A stretch of DNA of 64,000 bases from Marsupella aquatica (taxonomy: Eukaryota; Marchantiophyta), in NCBI GenBank assembly GCA_973895155.1, contig OZ316897.1:12400001-12464000 (forward strand). Reading direction: 5' to 3'. Below are positions 20,774 through 33,605 of this stretch, piece after piece. Both the position numbers and the translations under genes were made by a program. Positions within the stretch are counted from its first letter, which is position 1. Each line of letters starts with the position of its first letter. The notes beneath the pieces are model-generated. The model was not told the DNA's origin, ran no database searches, and saw only the letters and a program-made list of their open reading frames with translations.

Positions 20774-23700
20774 ATGAGCAAGGTTGGGTATTCTGGGGAG
20801 CTGCGGAGGGGCCTGTCCGCGGAACTCCCGAAGGTCATCAAGCCTGCATTGAAGGGCCGGATAGTGCACTCTGCAGAGCTCACCAGCTCAGGAGAACCGG
20901 TGGATCCCCGGAGGAGCCAACAAACACCAAGCAAGTCGCCCTTGCAGACACGATTCTCTGAAGATCTAAATGATGTTCTTAATACGGATGGTGGACAATA
21001 TGTGGTAGACATGGATCACAGCTCGATGACCAGTCCGTCACCCGGACGCAGTCACATGAATAGCCCGTGGAAGATGGGCAGCGGGACCCCATCTCCAGCT
21101 TCAGGGCCCAATCCATGGAACATGAATAATATCCTCAGAGCAGCAAGGGGAGACAGTAGTAGTAGCTTCTTACTGGAAACTGACGATAGAGATGAGCAGG
21201 AGCAGATGGTCGAGGTGATGCTGGACGTTGGACAGGATGGGGTAATGTTGCGCAGTGTAATGCCTAGAGATAGCGCTCCTTCTCCTATTATGAGTCACCA
21301 CGAGGCCACGAAGCTGGTGGAAGGGCTGCAACGACAGTCCACGCTTCAGAAGCAGCCGTCGTTGGGGCTAAAGCATTCAGCTTCTCTAAAAGTCAAGCAG
21401 CTCTCGCAGGAGTTGAAGCGTATATCGCGAACTGGATCCCGAGTATTGTCTGCAAAGTATGCTCATGACTTCGATCCCTTGGTCTCCACCGAGAACCAGG
21501 CACAACAACCTCCTGCATCAGCGAGCAATGGTGGGCAAGCCCCAGCAACTGGACCTCGTCGTCCTCTCGCGAGATCAGCATCTTCCGCGGAACATGCACT
21601 TCACGGGCTACGATTCATCCACAAAGCCACTGGAACTACCGCCGACCAGCAAGCCCAATGGGAGGCTGTTAAGGAACGATTCCACAAGCTTAAGAATGAA
21701 GAAGGACTGCTTGCCCGGAAGGAATTCTGTGTCTGCATAGGTATATCCGCACTTCTACCACCTGAGAAAATTAGTGTGGTTGATTGGAAAGTTATGGGAA
21801 ATCGCTGGATTGAGCAATCCTTCGTGTTTTTGCTGCACACCATTCTGTTTCTATCCTGATAATGCTCCATCTTTGGACACCTTCGATGATTCCCGGCTCC
21901 AGCTCAGTTGCGTTTATTCGGTTAGTTCCGGATTGCTAGCCTGGGATTCGGGTCTCTGACTCACCTCGTTATCCCCATTCCTCAGTATAGTCTGTCATTT
22001 CTCGGCACCGTTGAAGGCATTCCGCGTGTACACGAATGAATCTATACACCATTCCAGCGGTGTGATCGTTCCTCTTTTTAGAAATCCTGTAATCCGGGGG
22101 TTGTTAGGTGTGCAATGCCAAGAACATGAAAATGATTTTGGAGTGACTCTGGATCAGGGTTGGTAGGCCTCCCGAGTCAATCCTTTAATTTAATGACAAG
22201 TATATAATTCAGTCGAGCACGGAATTGTGACATGATTATGGAATTGGTGCTCCAGATATGAAGGAATCGAAAGAGTTTGCTGGGGAGCTCTTTGATGCAT
22301 TGACACGCCGACAAGGTGGCAAAAAGGTGGATGCAATTACCGAAGACCAGCTTTACGAGTATTGGGTGCAGATTTCTGATCAAAGTTTTGATGCTCGCAT
22401 GCAGATCTTCTTCGACTTGTAAGTGCTCCCTCTAATCTGGAAACCTGCGTATGTCCCACTGACCAGGTTGCCGTGATTGTCCTCAAGGGATCACTATTTC
22501 CTATTGCTGATCTCCCAGTTGATCTCATGACTTAATTGATTCGCTGACGCGAATTCTCTTGCTTTACAGGTGTGACAAAAACGCGGATGGGCGAATTTCA
22601 GAAGCTGAAGTAAAAGAGGTAATCAATCTAAGCCCTTGTGAATTCGGCAGATCGAGAGGCCACAAAGTAAACGTGGAACAACACGACGTATTGATTGACG
22701 GATTTGGACGTCGGATACATTAGTATAGGAGCGGCAGCTGAGCAATTGAAGTGCGTGATCTTTGGCAGGTCATCATGTTGAGCGCTTCATCAAACAGGCT
22801 ATCTCAGCTTAAAGAACAGGCGGAAGAATATGCTGCTCTAATCATGGAAGAGCTGGACCAAGAAAACAACGGTTATATTGAGGTGCGTGATCGACAGAGT
22901 TTAGGTTCTCCAACTAAATTAGACTGCATCAACGATCCCCTAAAAGTATTGTTTCTGCCTCCCTGAAACCGCTCCCTCGCGCTAACTCGACCGAATTTCC
23001 GTCGATGCTGCTTGACTTCGCAGTTATGGCAGCTGGAGGCTTTGATGCGAGGCCCTGTTGGAGGTATTACGAGGGATTCATATTTGCAGTACAGCCAGAG
23101 TCTGGCCCCTCAGAGGCCGAAGGGGAGACTCACGCGTTGGTCTTATGGAACAAAGTACTTCTTCGCGGACAATATGAAACGCATCTGGGTTATTCTGCTC
23201 TGGTTCGCAGTGATGGCAGGGTTGGCGACGTGGAAATTCATTCAGTATCGGAATCGAGCTGCGTTTGAGGTCATGGGAACCTGTCTGCCAATCGCCAAGG
23301 GAGCTGCGGAGACGCTCAAATTGAACATGGCCCTGATTCTTCTTCCCGTGTGCCGGAACACCATAACGTGGCTTCGCCCTTACTTGGGACGATTCGTCCC
23401 GTTTGATGATAATCTCAACTTCCACAAGGTTAGTTTTCCTTCTCGTGACGAGCTCTTCTATCAGCGACGTGCCCGCTACTTTGCTCAAGATCTTCAATCC
23501 AGCAGAATTTACGTACGAGTCCGAGATCTTTCTATGGTTGTCTTAATCATCTGCTACCAACATAGCTTCTCATCGTCTTTGTCTGTTTCTTCAGTTCAAG
23601 GACTGAGGTGAATCTTAATCTCATGATCCCCAATTGCTAATTCGTCCTACGAGCCAGAAAATACTACGAGCCACAAAAACAGCATATGATTCATGAATCT

Positions 23701-26700
23701 CGTAGAAACATGGTTGCTGACGTTCCGTCCCGACGTTTTTTAGCCGATTGATGATCTCTGTTGAACATGATCGCAGGTGATCGCCGCCGCTATTGCGATT
23801 GCGATTCTGTTTCATGCAGGGATTCATTTGACCTGTGATTTCCCGCGTATAATCATGGCCAGCCACGCTTTATTCGACCGATCTGTAGGAGATGACTTCC
23901 ACTACCATCAACCGGATTACTGGTGGTTTTTGACGTCTTGGGAGGGTGTCACCGGAGTCCTCTTGGTGATTCTAATGAGCATCTCCTTTACTTTCGCTAC
24001 CAAATGGTTCAGGAGGAGTCTCATCAAGTTGCCGTGGCCCTTCCAAAACATCACGGGATTCAACGCCTTCTGGTACACCCATCACTTGTTCGTGTTCGTG
24101 TATATCCTGTTCATTCTACACGGAACACTCCTCATCCTCAGCCATGGTTTCTGGAACAAAACGGTATTTCCGAAGGACCCTTCTATGGATTATTACAAGC
24201 TGTTTACGCCGGATCTACTTTTGCAAATCATTATCACGAGCTCAATTATCTTTGTCCATGGGGACCATCTCCTCGAAGATTGAAAAGATCTTAATGATTT
24301 CAGTCAACTTCAGCCCTCTAGAGTTGACCCCGAAATTAATCCCGTTGTTGTATCCTCATGTAGACGTGGATGTATGTCGCGGTTCCATTACTCATTTATT
24401 GCGGCGAGCGCACTCTGCGATCCATCCGCGCGGGCAATTACGAGGTTAAAGTTGTGAAGGTACGCTTTTCCTTCGACCGAAAGGCTTGGTTTTGCAATCA
24501 CAAGCCCCTTTTTAAGGATTCAATGTACGATTCTGCCTTCCGATCCAGTCTGATTATACATCACCGAACGGTTCAAGGAGTGATGTTATAATGTGGAAGG
24601 CGGAGACTAATGCGGACACTGACTGCACTTTTGCACCTTTCCCAATTTCCCGCAGGCTGCGATCTATCCAGGGAATGTCCTGTCCCTGCATTTCGTGAAG
24701 CCCTCCAACTTCAAGTACAAGAGCGGCATGTACATGTTCCTCAAGTGTCCGGATATTTCGCCTTTCGAATGGTAAGATCTAGACTTCTACTTCGTGATAA
24801 TTGATTCTTCTCCTCTCCGATGCCACCTTTCTTCCCTCCCTCATCAGCCCCGTGAATTAAGGGCAGCACGAGGAGAAAGCAAACATTTTCCCAGCTCAGT
24901 TTTGTCTGGAACCTGTCGGACAGGCACGCGTTTCTCGTCGAAGTCCACGCAGCCGTCTGTTTTTGTCGCGGAGACCTCGAAATTCAATCGGTCTTCGGCT
25001 AGTCTTCAGCCACCACAGATTACGCTGCAAAAGCGAAGTGCTATCGGACTCTGATGGCTCGGTTAACAACTGTCGTGGGGGTTATTTTGGAATGATGGGG
25101 GTTTACAGCAGCTTTTCCGGCCCCAGTGACGTCGAATCTTTTGCCAGTGCCAATGCCCCCCACCGACCCCCAATGAGCATGGCAGCTTTGCAATATCGTG
25201 CTGCATTGCATCGAAGATTGTGTAGACTTTTCTTCGACTCGTGACTCGGTCTGGACAACCGTGGAAGTTCGGCAGTATGGGCATGATTACGTTCATTGCT
25301 TCTCGCTGGCATTAGTAAGGTGTGGACATTTTATAAATAGCTGGAGTGGACTGGAAGACTGGTGGGGACGGAGCTGCGAATGGGATCTGCTGCGAATGTG
25401 ACGGACACAGAAATCAGTCGCTGATTTTCCTTTATTAAATTGGTGGATGCAGGCATCCTTTTTCAATCACTTCGGCACCAGGCGACGCGTATCTTAGCGT
25501 CCACATTCGAACATTGGGCGACTGGACCACTGCTCTGAGGACTCTCTTCCAAGAGGTGCGTCAGGGTAAAGTCGTTAATTTAGTGGATGAAGTTTTTACG
25601 ACAGATCTCCCGATTTTATTCCCTTGACTTTGCTAACGTCTGTTAGAGTCTCCTGCATGTTATTGAGCTGTTATACTTAGTTCCTCCTAACTGTCGAGGA
25701 GATGAAAGGATGTGGACTGCAAGCTGGAAGGGGACCCACTCCGGAGGGAGACAATCTCTCGGTTGTTTTGTTTCTGTTTCTCCAATAATTTCGCTGACCG
25801 AGACGACTGATCAGACGACCGAATAATTAACGCCCTCGCCGCGTACTTGCAGGCATCGGGCGGGAAGAAGAGGCTACAGACCGTGAACAACTGGGGCCTG
25901 AGTGGAGAGTTGGTGCAGAACGTGTGGTGAGTATCGGAGTTTAATATAATCGTTGTCCTTGCTCTCGCACGTCCTCATTGCACTGTACTTCATTTGTTTT
26001 TCCTTCTCTCTCTAGCTGCTGTCCATGGCCCATAATCCTTGACTGCGATTGCCCAGACTCCCCTGTCGAGACATCATGCTTCGCCACTTGTAGTAGCATA
26101 AATCCCGAATTTTCTCTGCACTGGTCTTATCTCTCAAGCAATTGGCTGGATGATCACGTTTCGCCGTTTCTAACTCTGAACTTTTAAGTACGGAAGTACG
26201 GATTGCACGAGAATTTTGCGCTCGTTCGCATGATCATATTTGGCTTTATTATGGATCGAAGAGAGCGGTGGCATGCGGAGTACTACGTGAATTTATACTT
26301 ATATATTGTTTAAGTTCTTTTTCTGTTCGTGCGTCATTGCAGCTTCCCCAAAGTGTGCATCGATGGACCTTACGGGGCACCCGCTCAGGACTACCTGCAG
26401 TATGACGTACTTCTCTTGGTTGGGCTTGGAATTGGTGCCACTCCCTTCATCAGCATTCTCAAAGACATGTTGAACAACATCAGAGAAGTACGCTTTCGCT
26501 TCCTTGGCACTTCGAATTCGAGGACGTTTTTTCTGGTCGTGATGCTTTGCCTCAATGAAGCTAATCTCGTCACACTCAAGAACCTTCTTCCCTGTTTTTC
26601 CCTTCTGGATTCTCTAAAAATCCTGTAAAAACAGGTCCTACGGGTAGAATTCTTGATACAGTACTTTCAACCACACTGATTGGTTTGGATTTGATTTTCC

Positions 26701-27863
26701 TTGCAGACCTCGCCGTATGCCAATAAGCATGTCAATATGGTGAACTCAGACGTATCGGTAATCTCCAACGGGTCCGTGCAATCAACTCCTTCATCCATCT
26801 TTTCCAGCTCCTCGATTAGCACATCGTCCGGCCGCGAAGACTCTATGAATTCCTCCCTCAGCTATGCACTGGGTGGTAGTAGAAGCTCAGAAGCAGAGAA
26901 ACCACTGGCTGCTAGAAAAACAGATTCAGAAAAGCAACCAGCTTCAGAACCGGTGAAGAAGAAGCATCGCAGAGGAGGAAATGGTACGACCAACGCGTAT
27001 TTCTACTGGGTTACCCGAGAGCAAGGGTCCTTCGATTGGTTCCGAGGAGTGATGAAAGAAGTTGAAGAAATTGATCACAAGGTCAGCCGAATCAATGTCG
27101 CAATTTCTTGTCTGTATTTCTCTCTTTACGCCGTCTACATCGTTGCATTTATCAGCCTCCAGAAACCAGAAATGTTGGTTCAGAGAAGCTTGTTACACAT
27201 TCTTACTCAGCTTCTCAATTTGCTTTGCTGGGAATTTGGACTCACTTACTCCCGGTGATGTGATAACAGCGAGTAATTGAGATGCATAATTATTTGACTA
27301 GCGTGTACGAGGAAGGCGATGCCCGATCGGCCTTAATTATGATGGTCCAAGCACTCCATCACGCAAAGAATGGTGTCGACTTCGTATCAGGAACTAGGGT
27401 GAGCCCATTTACTGATACTGCTTCCCGGCCAAGATTTCCTGTATACGTTGTGGCTTTTCCTGGTTCAAATCATTGGAGGAGTTAATTGAGATCATCTTTT
27501 CTCTGAATGCAGGCACGAACGCATTTTGCACGACCCAACTGGAAGAAGGTTTTCTCAAATTTAGCAGCTACACACAAAGGGAAGCGAATTGGTGAGTAAC
27601 CTGTTGCCTGGCAGGCCTTGGGTTCCAGGTGACATCAATTCGTGCTGTACTTCAACTTGAATTCAACGTAGAAACTAGGCTTCTAGCGAGGTATGGTTAC
27701 AAGGCGCTGGTCTTCAATTTCACTCAACATAGTTTTCTCTCGTTTACCCGCAGGTGTTTTCTACTGTGGGCCCGCTGTTCTAGCTAAGGAGCTGGACCAC
27801 CTGTCCAAGAGATATACACACAAGTCGACGACGAGGTTCGAGTTCCACAAGGAGAACTTCTAG
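20774..27863 (+). CDS. RBOH: Respiratory burst oxidase homolog (NADPH oxidase), 15 coding exons
   Basis: Plasma-membrane NADPH oxidase that passes electrons through FAD and two haems to make apoplastic superoxide. Exons: 20774-21740, 22256-22418, 22570-22618, 22769-22882, 23024-23428, 23777-24163, 24364-24459, 24656-24771, 25453-25555, 25853-25926, 26343-26487, 26707-27081, 27270-27398, 27513-27591, 27754-27863. They join in frame to 1103 aa with GT-AG introns throughout. Residues 1-270 are a long, Ser/Pro-rich cytosolic region. LHGLRFI near 275 opens the RBOH N-terminal domain. A clear EF-hand ([12 protein letters not shown]) is at 379-390 and a second (DQENNGYIE) at 423-431. The ferric-reductase membrane core spans about 470-725, with haem-type His in FHAGIH, WYTHHLF and LHG. 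FAD site HPFSITSAP starts at 767. NADPH sites are [11 protein letters not shown] and [11 protein letters not shown] (~832-858), then [11 protein letters not shown] and FYCGP. The C-terminus is FEFHKENF. A Ser-rich insert (~885-965) precedes YFYWVTR. Calcium and phosphorylation control is expected from the family. Confidence 0.97.
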
Positions 27864-28875
27864 AGCATGCCTCCCTCAAATCGACTAGCAAGTCAAGTAC
27901 TCATTGTAGATGAACGTGTAAATGTAGAAACCTCCATCCTTGTACACTAAGTTATACTGGGTAGGTGTCCCTTAGCTCAATGTGATGGGACACGCCACAA
28001 TTTTTTTAGCTAGAATCTATAGACCACGAATCACCGCTGGAATCATCCCCAAGATTGCCTAATGACTTAACGGGTCAATCAATTTTCCAATCGTCCTGTG
28101 AATTGATTGTCCAATGGAGGTCAGTGCATCAGAAGCGGAGATTGAAAAATGGGTGACAAATGAAGCATCGGTAGCATACTTGGGGTTGGGTAATATTGAA
28201 TTCGAGAAAAGATGGAGCTGAGCAGATGAAGACGGAGCAGGAGAGTAAACATGTATTGAGTGTATGTATGAATTTCAAGTTTAGTGCTGAGAGGAGGGAA
28301 CATAGAAGAGGAGAAAAATACCTCTCTTGACCTCGGTAGGGAGGCCGTTTAGCATGTAGAGTAATTCTTTGAGCTTTTGTCCTATACCCAGCTGAAAAGT
28401 GATGATTGGCGGCATGGCTGGTGCCGCCAGCCAATTTGTGGCTAATTTATATGCTGCGCCCCTTTTTCGGAAATAACTTTCGTCCGTCAAGTTCAACGCA
28501 TACCGACTCGTTTCTACTTGACTAGTGGATGAACAGTTCGTTTCTCGCAACATTGAATAACGAAGTAAACTCACTTCAACATTCTGAGACAGCTCCAGGA
28601 CATGGAAGTAGACCGTGTCTAGACTTTACTTATTGGAAGAATAGAAACTACCATGAAATTAGGCACAGGTCATTTAAGTTGTGGAGACTGACGCAGATTT
28701 ACATACGAATCAAAGTGAAGATTGGGATTTCACGGCTACCCAAGTGAGGGAGATTTTCCACAGATCACAACGTCGAAAACCCAATTGATAAAATGAATGA
28801 CTGAAATTACTATACTGTATTCAAGTGCACAGGTTTAACAGAACATCAAGCAATACAACTTCAATGCGTGATAAG
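27864..28875. other. 3' flank of RBOH
   Basis: Holds the probable RBOH 3' untranslated region. No canonical AATAAA is obvious close to the stop, and no further gene is seen. Confidence 0.4.
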
Positions 28876-29000
28876 CACGTTCACCAGAACTGGACATAAT
28901 TATACATACAATTTAAAAGCACGATAAACACGTTCACCAGAACTGGACATAATCATGCAATCCGGCAAAAGCATGCGATACTTTCAGCAGAACTGGACAC
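28876..29000. repeat. 53-bp tandem repeat, two full copies and a part
   Basis: CACGTTCACCAGAACTGGAC followed by ATAAT occurs at 28876 and 28929, and a partial TTTCAGCAGAACTGGACAC near 28982, at a constant 53-bp spacing. Confidence 0.85.
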
Positions 29001-29754
29001 TCTGATTCATGTGGGTACGCTAGATTGAATTGGCTCGCAGTAGAGCACAGACCACAGCTGGATGTGAAGCACACTACTGACCTGCCCATCAGACCATGGA
29101 GCGATGATCGAGTCGGGGAGTCGGAATTCGGGAATTGGCAATGTTCCCACATTCTGCGCACGTGCATGCCAGCCACTGCCAGCACAATCGGCGGCCACCC
29201 TTAATCAACGAGGTTGGGGTTGCTTTAACTTTTCTTTAATTCAACATAGGGAAACCAAACCGGCTTATTTTTTAGATGCTAATTTTCGCCAGATTCCACC
29301 TCCCCAAAAAGTGTTTGCCACTTTTGGCAAAAATTGACCAGATTGTTTATTTACCATCAGCCAGTTTCCAGCCCAGTCATAAACCCCAGTCGCCAAAATC
29401 TATCAGTCATGCTTAAGTCTAGAGAGATCTAACGGTCAGGGAAAAATTCAGGAACACAGATAATGAATATTTCTAACATCTTCTCCTCCACAGAGGCTAA
29501 CATTGGCCAAAAAAGAAGAAGTTAAAAATACACCTAGCCAAAATAACCCTTTGTAAGAGCATTCATTTGGCATCAGTGTTAGGGTTGCCATTGCCAGTTC
29601 ATATCCATCTTGTAAAGGTAGGGTATGTGTTAATTTTTTTCACTTTGAGATTCACAGCGCTTGGCAGAAATCACATAGCATCAAAGTTCAAATTCTCAAG
29701 GTGAATCCACCTTTCAGATTTTGTCTTACTCAAATTTTTTGTGTCATGTATTTT
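29001..29754. other. Intergenic DNA, no gene seen
   Basis: No supported coding sequence or recognised repeat. AT-rich toward the right. Confidence 0.35.
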
Positions 29755-30690
29755 TATTTCAATGTGCCTTATCAAGTGGGAGCCTTTGTATCATATACAT
29801 TTTAAATTAATTTTTAGACCCCTTTAACTTTAGGTATTCTAGAGTATTTTGAACTTATTTTGGTAGCTCCCTTATAGCTTTTAAAGTTTATGATCTCGTA
29901 GAGATGAAACCAACGGCTCCACCACTTGAAAAAGCATTCTCATGAGTGAGAGAATGATTTTGAATAACATGAACACACTAGCCCCAAATACCCCTTCTTT
30001 GAACGTGAATAGCCGGGAGGACAATAAAAATGTCACCAAAATATATCTTTATTCACATATTTTGAAGGTTAATGAAATGATAAAAAAATTATCATGCATA
30101 TCATCATTTTAATAATCAGACAGAACATATCATAGTATCCTTTTCTATGCACATCCCTAGTTTTTCTATCCTACATCCCACTTATGCACATATAATATGG
30201 TGGGGCCATAGAGATCAGATTTTAATATAAATAGAAGTCATAACAAAAAGCAGTCATGATTATCATTTGACATGACATACATCATAGACATGAGTTTTCT
30301 CATCATTCCACATGATGAGCCATGGAGTGAGTGTCTAGAGGCTTCACTCTATAAGCCTAGGCCCAATTCTAGCTTGTAGTTGCATATTTATAAGTAAGAT
30401 AGTGTCTTAAGTTCCCCTCGTCTCTTTCTTTCCTAAGTTTACGGGTTTTATTGAAATGACTCATTCATAAGGCACATTAAATTAAGTGTACAAACATAGC
30501 ATCTTTGTGTGATAAAACTTGACTGTATTTTTCATTGGTCACTGTGCTTTTCTTGGCAGGCACTTTACTTTCATTATTTTATCCTCCTAGTTATGCTCTC
30601 ATAATTTATTTACTTTCAAGTCGATCACTACAAGACAAAAAAATCAAACATGCTCCAGGATGAGCATGCTATATGCTATATAGGGACCAT
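29755..30690 (+). repeat. Dispersed repeat family R1, copy 2 (with insert)
   Basis: Partner of 14130-14690. The central ~29950-30380 is absent from copy 1. Within that insert, GTCTAGAGGCTTCACTCTA with CTAGGCCC and TTCTAGCTT resembles 51425-51480, which suggests a second repeat nested in the first. The end at 30626 reads CACTACAAGACAAAAAAAT. Confidence 0.5.
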
Positions 30691-31264
30691 CAGTGAAGTT
30701 TCCAGACCCTGGGCACACGTATGGTTTGGTGGAATTGGAATTAGCACTATCAATGGTAAGTCTCACCATCTTATGAGCATATTTAGGGCACTCATACTAG
30801 TCTATACTATAATTTACCATCAAAGTCTATCATGATTGGAGTCTGGTCCAGGAAGTCCTTCATGTGCATAAGCAGTTGGGCTAGTGGATAACCTGTGGTA
30901 TGGAATATTTAGATATTTAGAACTTACTAGTGAGGAGGGATGGGCATGGGGAGTCTGGGTACTGGGAGCCTTCCTTGTGCATAAGCACAGGTAATCAGCC
31001 TAGTGAGGACACTTTGAGTCAGACAGTGGTGGCTGTACAAGAAGTCAGCCCAGGGCACTTGTGCCTTTGTTTCACCAAAGCAAACTAGAGCCAACTCTTT
31101 TTAAAAGGTCAATTCCAAACCATTCAATAAAATAATGAAAATCAGTTGTCAATGAAGGAGCCAAAAGTTTGGACCCTTCATTGACAACTGATATGAAGGG
31201 GCCACCTCTTAAAGTGGTTTAAATTCTACCCAAAATAAGCACTCAACATAGCATTCACCTGTGG
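30691..31264. other. Intergenic DNA, no gene seen
   Basis: Contains a short inverted pair, CAGTTGTCAATGAAGG (31143) and CCTTCATTGACAACTG (31176), which can form a hairpin with a ~17-base loop. No gene. Confidence 0.4.
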
Positions 31265-31440
31265 CCACTACTTGCTATGATGTAGGTTTGGTATACACCA
31301 TATAACTCAATGGGCCCCCTAGTTCTTGAATGTAAAGCCAACAGCACTTGCCTTGCAGTTCCACTCATTACCCAGTCCAGATTTATCTTAGAGTGCTCAA
31401 CAAAAAGAAGACAATGGGCCCCAACATCTTGTAAAGACAC
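31265..31440 (-). repeat. Dispersed repeat, inverted partner of 12490-12612
   Basis: The reverse complement shows AAGATGTTGGGGCCCATT, then a T-rich gap, then GGGGGCCCATT and ATGGTG, in the order of 12490-12612. The copies are old and diverged. Confidence 0.5.
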
Positions 31441-33480
31441 CCTGAGTTGTGGGCAGGAACTGCCTTGTCCTCTGGCCACAAACACATATTGCATGCACGG
31501 GTTCACCCAAGCTGCTGCATGCAAATCCTATCACAAAGCACTCAATATCACAATCCAATGTACAGGGGCAGGGAGGGAATGTGAACAAGGTGCAGGATGC
31601 AAACATGTGGCAGTGCAACAAGCGTCGATGTGTTTTGCCAAGCCTGGGAAAGTGTATTACGCACCCGCAAAAATGGCGGAAATGCCAGTTGGCATTCGAA
31701 ATGGGACCATGCCTGGAAAAAGCACAGGCACAGGTGCAAACTGAAAATGCCCCCACCCAGAAAGCGACACAGATGCAAGGCCTCATCTCAACCCGGGAGC
31801 ACTATGGTAAGATATTGGTACTGAAGAAATCCCTAATTATTGACTTGAAATAGAAATGGCCATGCACTAAGTCAAACCAGAAATTAAGGAGCCCTAAAGA
31901 AAAACTCCCAGCCATTAGGCAGTGTGACTTTCAGACCTGTTTGGAGTCACTACTCATTAGCCTACAGGTCTCTCAGTGTTGGCAGCTGCCATCAAAAGGC
32001 TATTGCTCGAAATGTATGTAGCATTTAGCAATTTGTTGTGTGGAATCTCTGGTAAAGGTACACAGCAGCCTCAAAAGATGGATCTCCCACCTCGTTTTCA
32101 TTGACCACAACATTCAATGAAAAAGAGGTGAGAGGATAGGCTACAAACATTGGTCAAGCAGAGTGGCCAATGACCCAGCAAGACGTTGGCAAGTATGGCT
32201 GATGTCAAGAACAGTCTGGACACTCCGTTCATATGACAGGAACCTACAGCGTTCATTGCAATTAGCGTTACTCAGACTAATTCTGGTGAGGCAAATTCTC
32301 TGCTACACTCATGCATTACATTTATTTGCATGTATTTCAAACACCTTCTTTTGCCCAATGGAACGAAGGTGGGTGCCCCAGGTTCTGCATGAAAATCTGC
32401 AGCCCCATGCATGGATTGGTGTACATTACTGATATATATATCATTGCCAAAGAACAAAAAGCGGGGATCGAGAGATGATACCAATGGCAAGACACCCTAT
32501 AAAAGGGGAAACAAAGAAAAATCTAGAAATAGTGTCCAGCCAGCCAAAAAGCCCAAGAGCCTGAGGGTCTCGAACAAGAGCAACAAAACTAAAGCCTTAC
32601 TGAGCAACAAATCAAAAGCCTTGTACAGCTCCAAAGTAAACCCAATAGTAGGGTCACAAAGAGGAATTCCTCGGTCACCAACTATTCCCTTTTTAGTGTT
32701 ACTATAGTAACACTAATTTCCCTTCACACTGATTAGATGCTAACACTAATATTGTGAAGGGTATACATTACTAGTTTTCTGAGCTTCTCTGAGGAGCTTG
32801 AAATTTTTTAACCTTGATGTTTCTCAAAGAGTCCTAGCAAAGCACAAACTAAGGACTGACTCACTGGGTTCTTCAATGAATAAAAATAATTGAAAAGACT
32901 GTTTAGGTTGGTTGCACTTTCTAATGTTGTAGAGCAATTCTCAGATACTACGATCTTCTTCAAAATCCAAAAACAAACCCATTAACACTTGAGAAATTTG
33001 GCCACCAATCAAGTAGTGGCCAATATTTGAACTTCTAACTAAAGATATTTTCTCAAACAAATGTAATCAAATAGTTATGTTCTTGTTTCAGGAACTATGA
33101 AGCCCCTTTCAATGGACCTCTAGGTTTCTGGAAATGCTCCTATGGTTTCTTGCAACCCAGATAGACCACATTGCATCCACTATTAGCAAACATCCATAAT
33201 TAGTCCATCCCAGTTGTGTGGTTTCTATCTACAGTGCATGGGACATCATATTCATCCGTTAAGGTATCCTCAAAAAAGAAAGGCTACAAACTAAAAGTAA
33301 ATAAGATCACTGAGTTATGTAGGGTGATCAAAGATGACATCACTCTTACCCTAAGGAACCACGAGCTTAAAGGGACTTTCTACGACCCCAAGGGCAAAAC
33401 ACTGTGCTGGCAAGCCCCATATGGTACGATAGGCGACAGTTCCTGATATTTCAAAGTCTGTTGCAACTCTAACCAACCAA
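31441..33480. other. Gene-poor DNA, no supported gene
   Basis: Several overlapping open frames of 70-144 codons occur at 31300-31850, on both strands and in several frames. None carries a recognisable motif. The pattern is more like low-stop repeat DNA than a gene. Confidence 0.35.
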
Positions 33481-33605
33481 AGTTCAGTCAAGAATTTGAG
33501 GAATGATATAAAGTTGAAGATGCCATGGCTGCTTGGACAAACCAACGAAAAGTTCAGCCAAGAGTTTGAGAAAGGTCTTGAAGTTGAAGATGCCATGATT
33601 GATTG
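33481..33605. repeat. 70-bp tandem duplication
   Basis: AGTTCAGTCAAGAATTTGAG (33481) and AGTTCAGCCAAGAGTTTGAG (33551) are each followed, after a gap, by AAGTTGAAGATGCCATG. The offset is 70 bp. Confidence 0.85.

Noticed and set aside
30626-30645. CACTACAAGACAAAAAAAT resembling a CACTA (En/Spm) terminus
   Set aside because: Similarity with the copy at 14130-14690 continues on both sides of this string, so it is not an element end, and no inverted partner ending in TAGTG was found.
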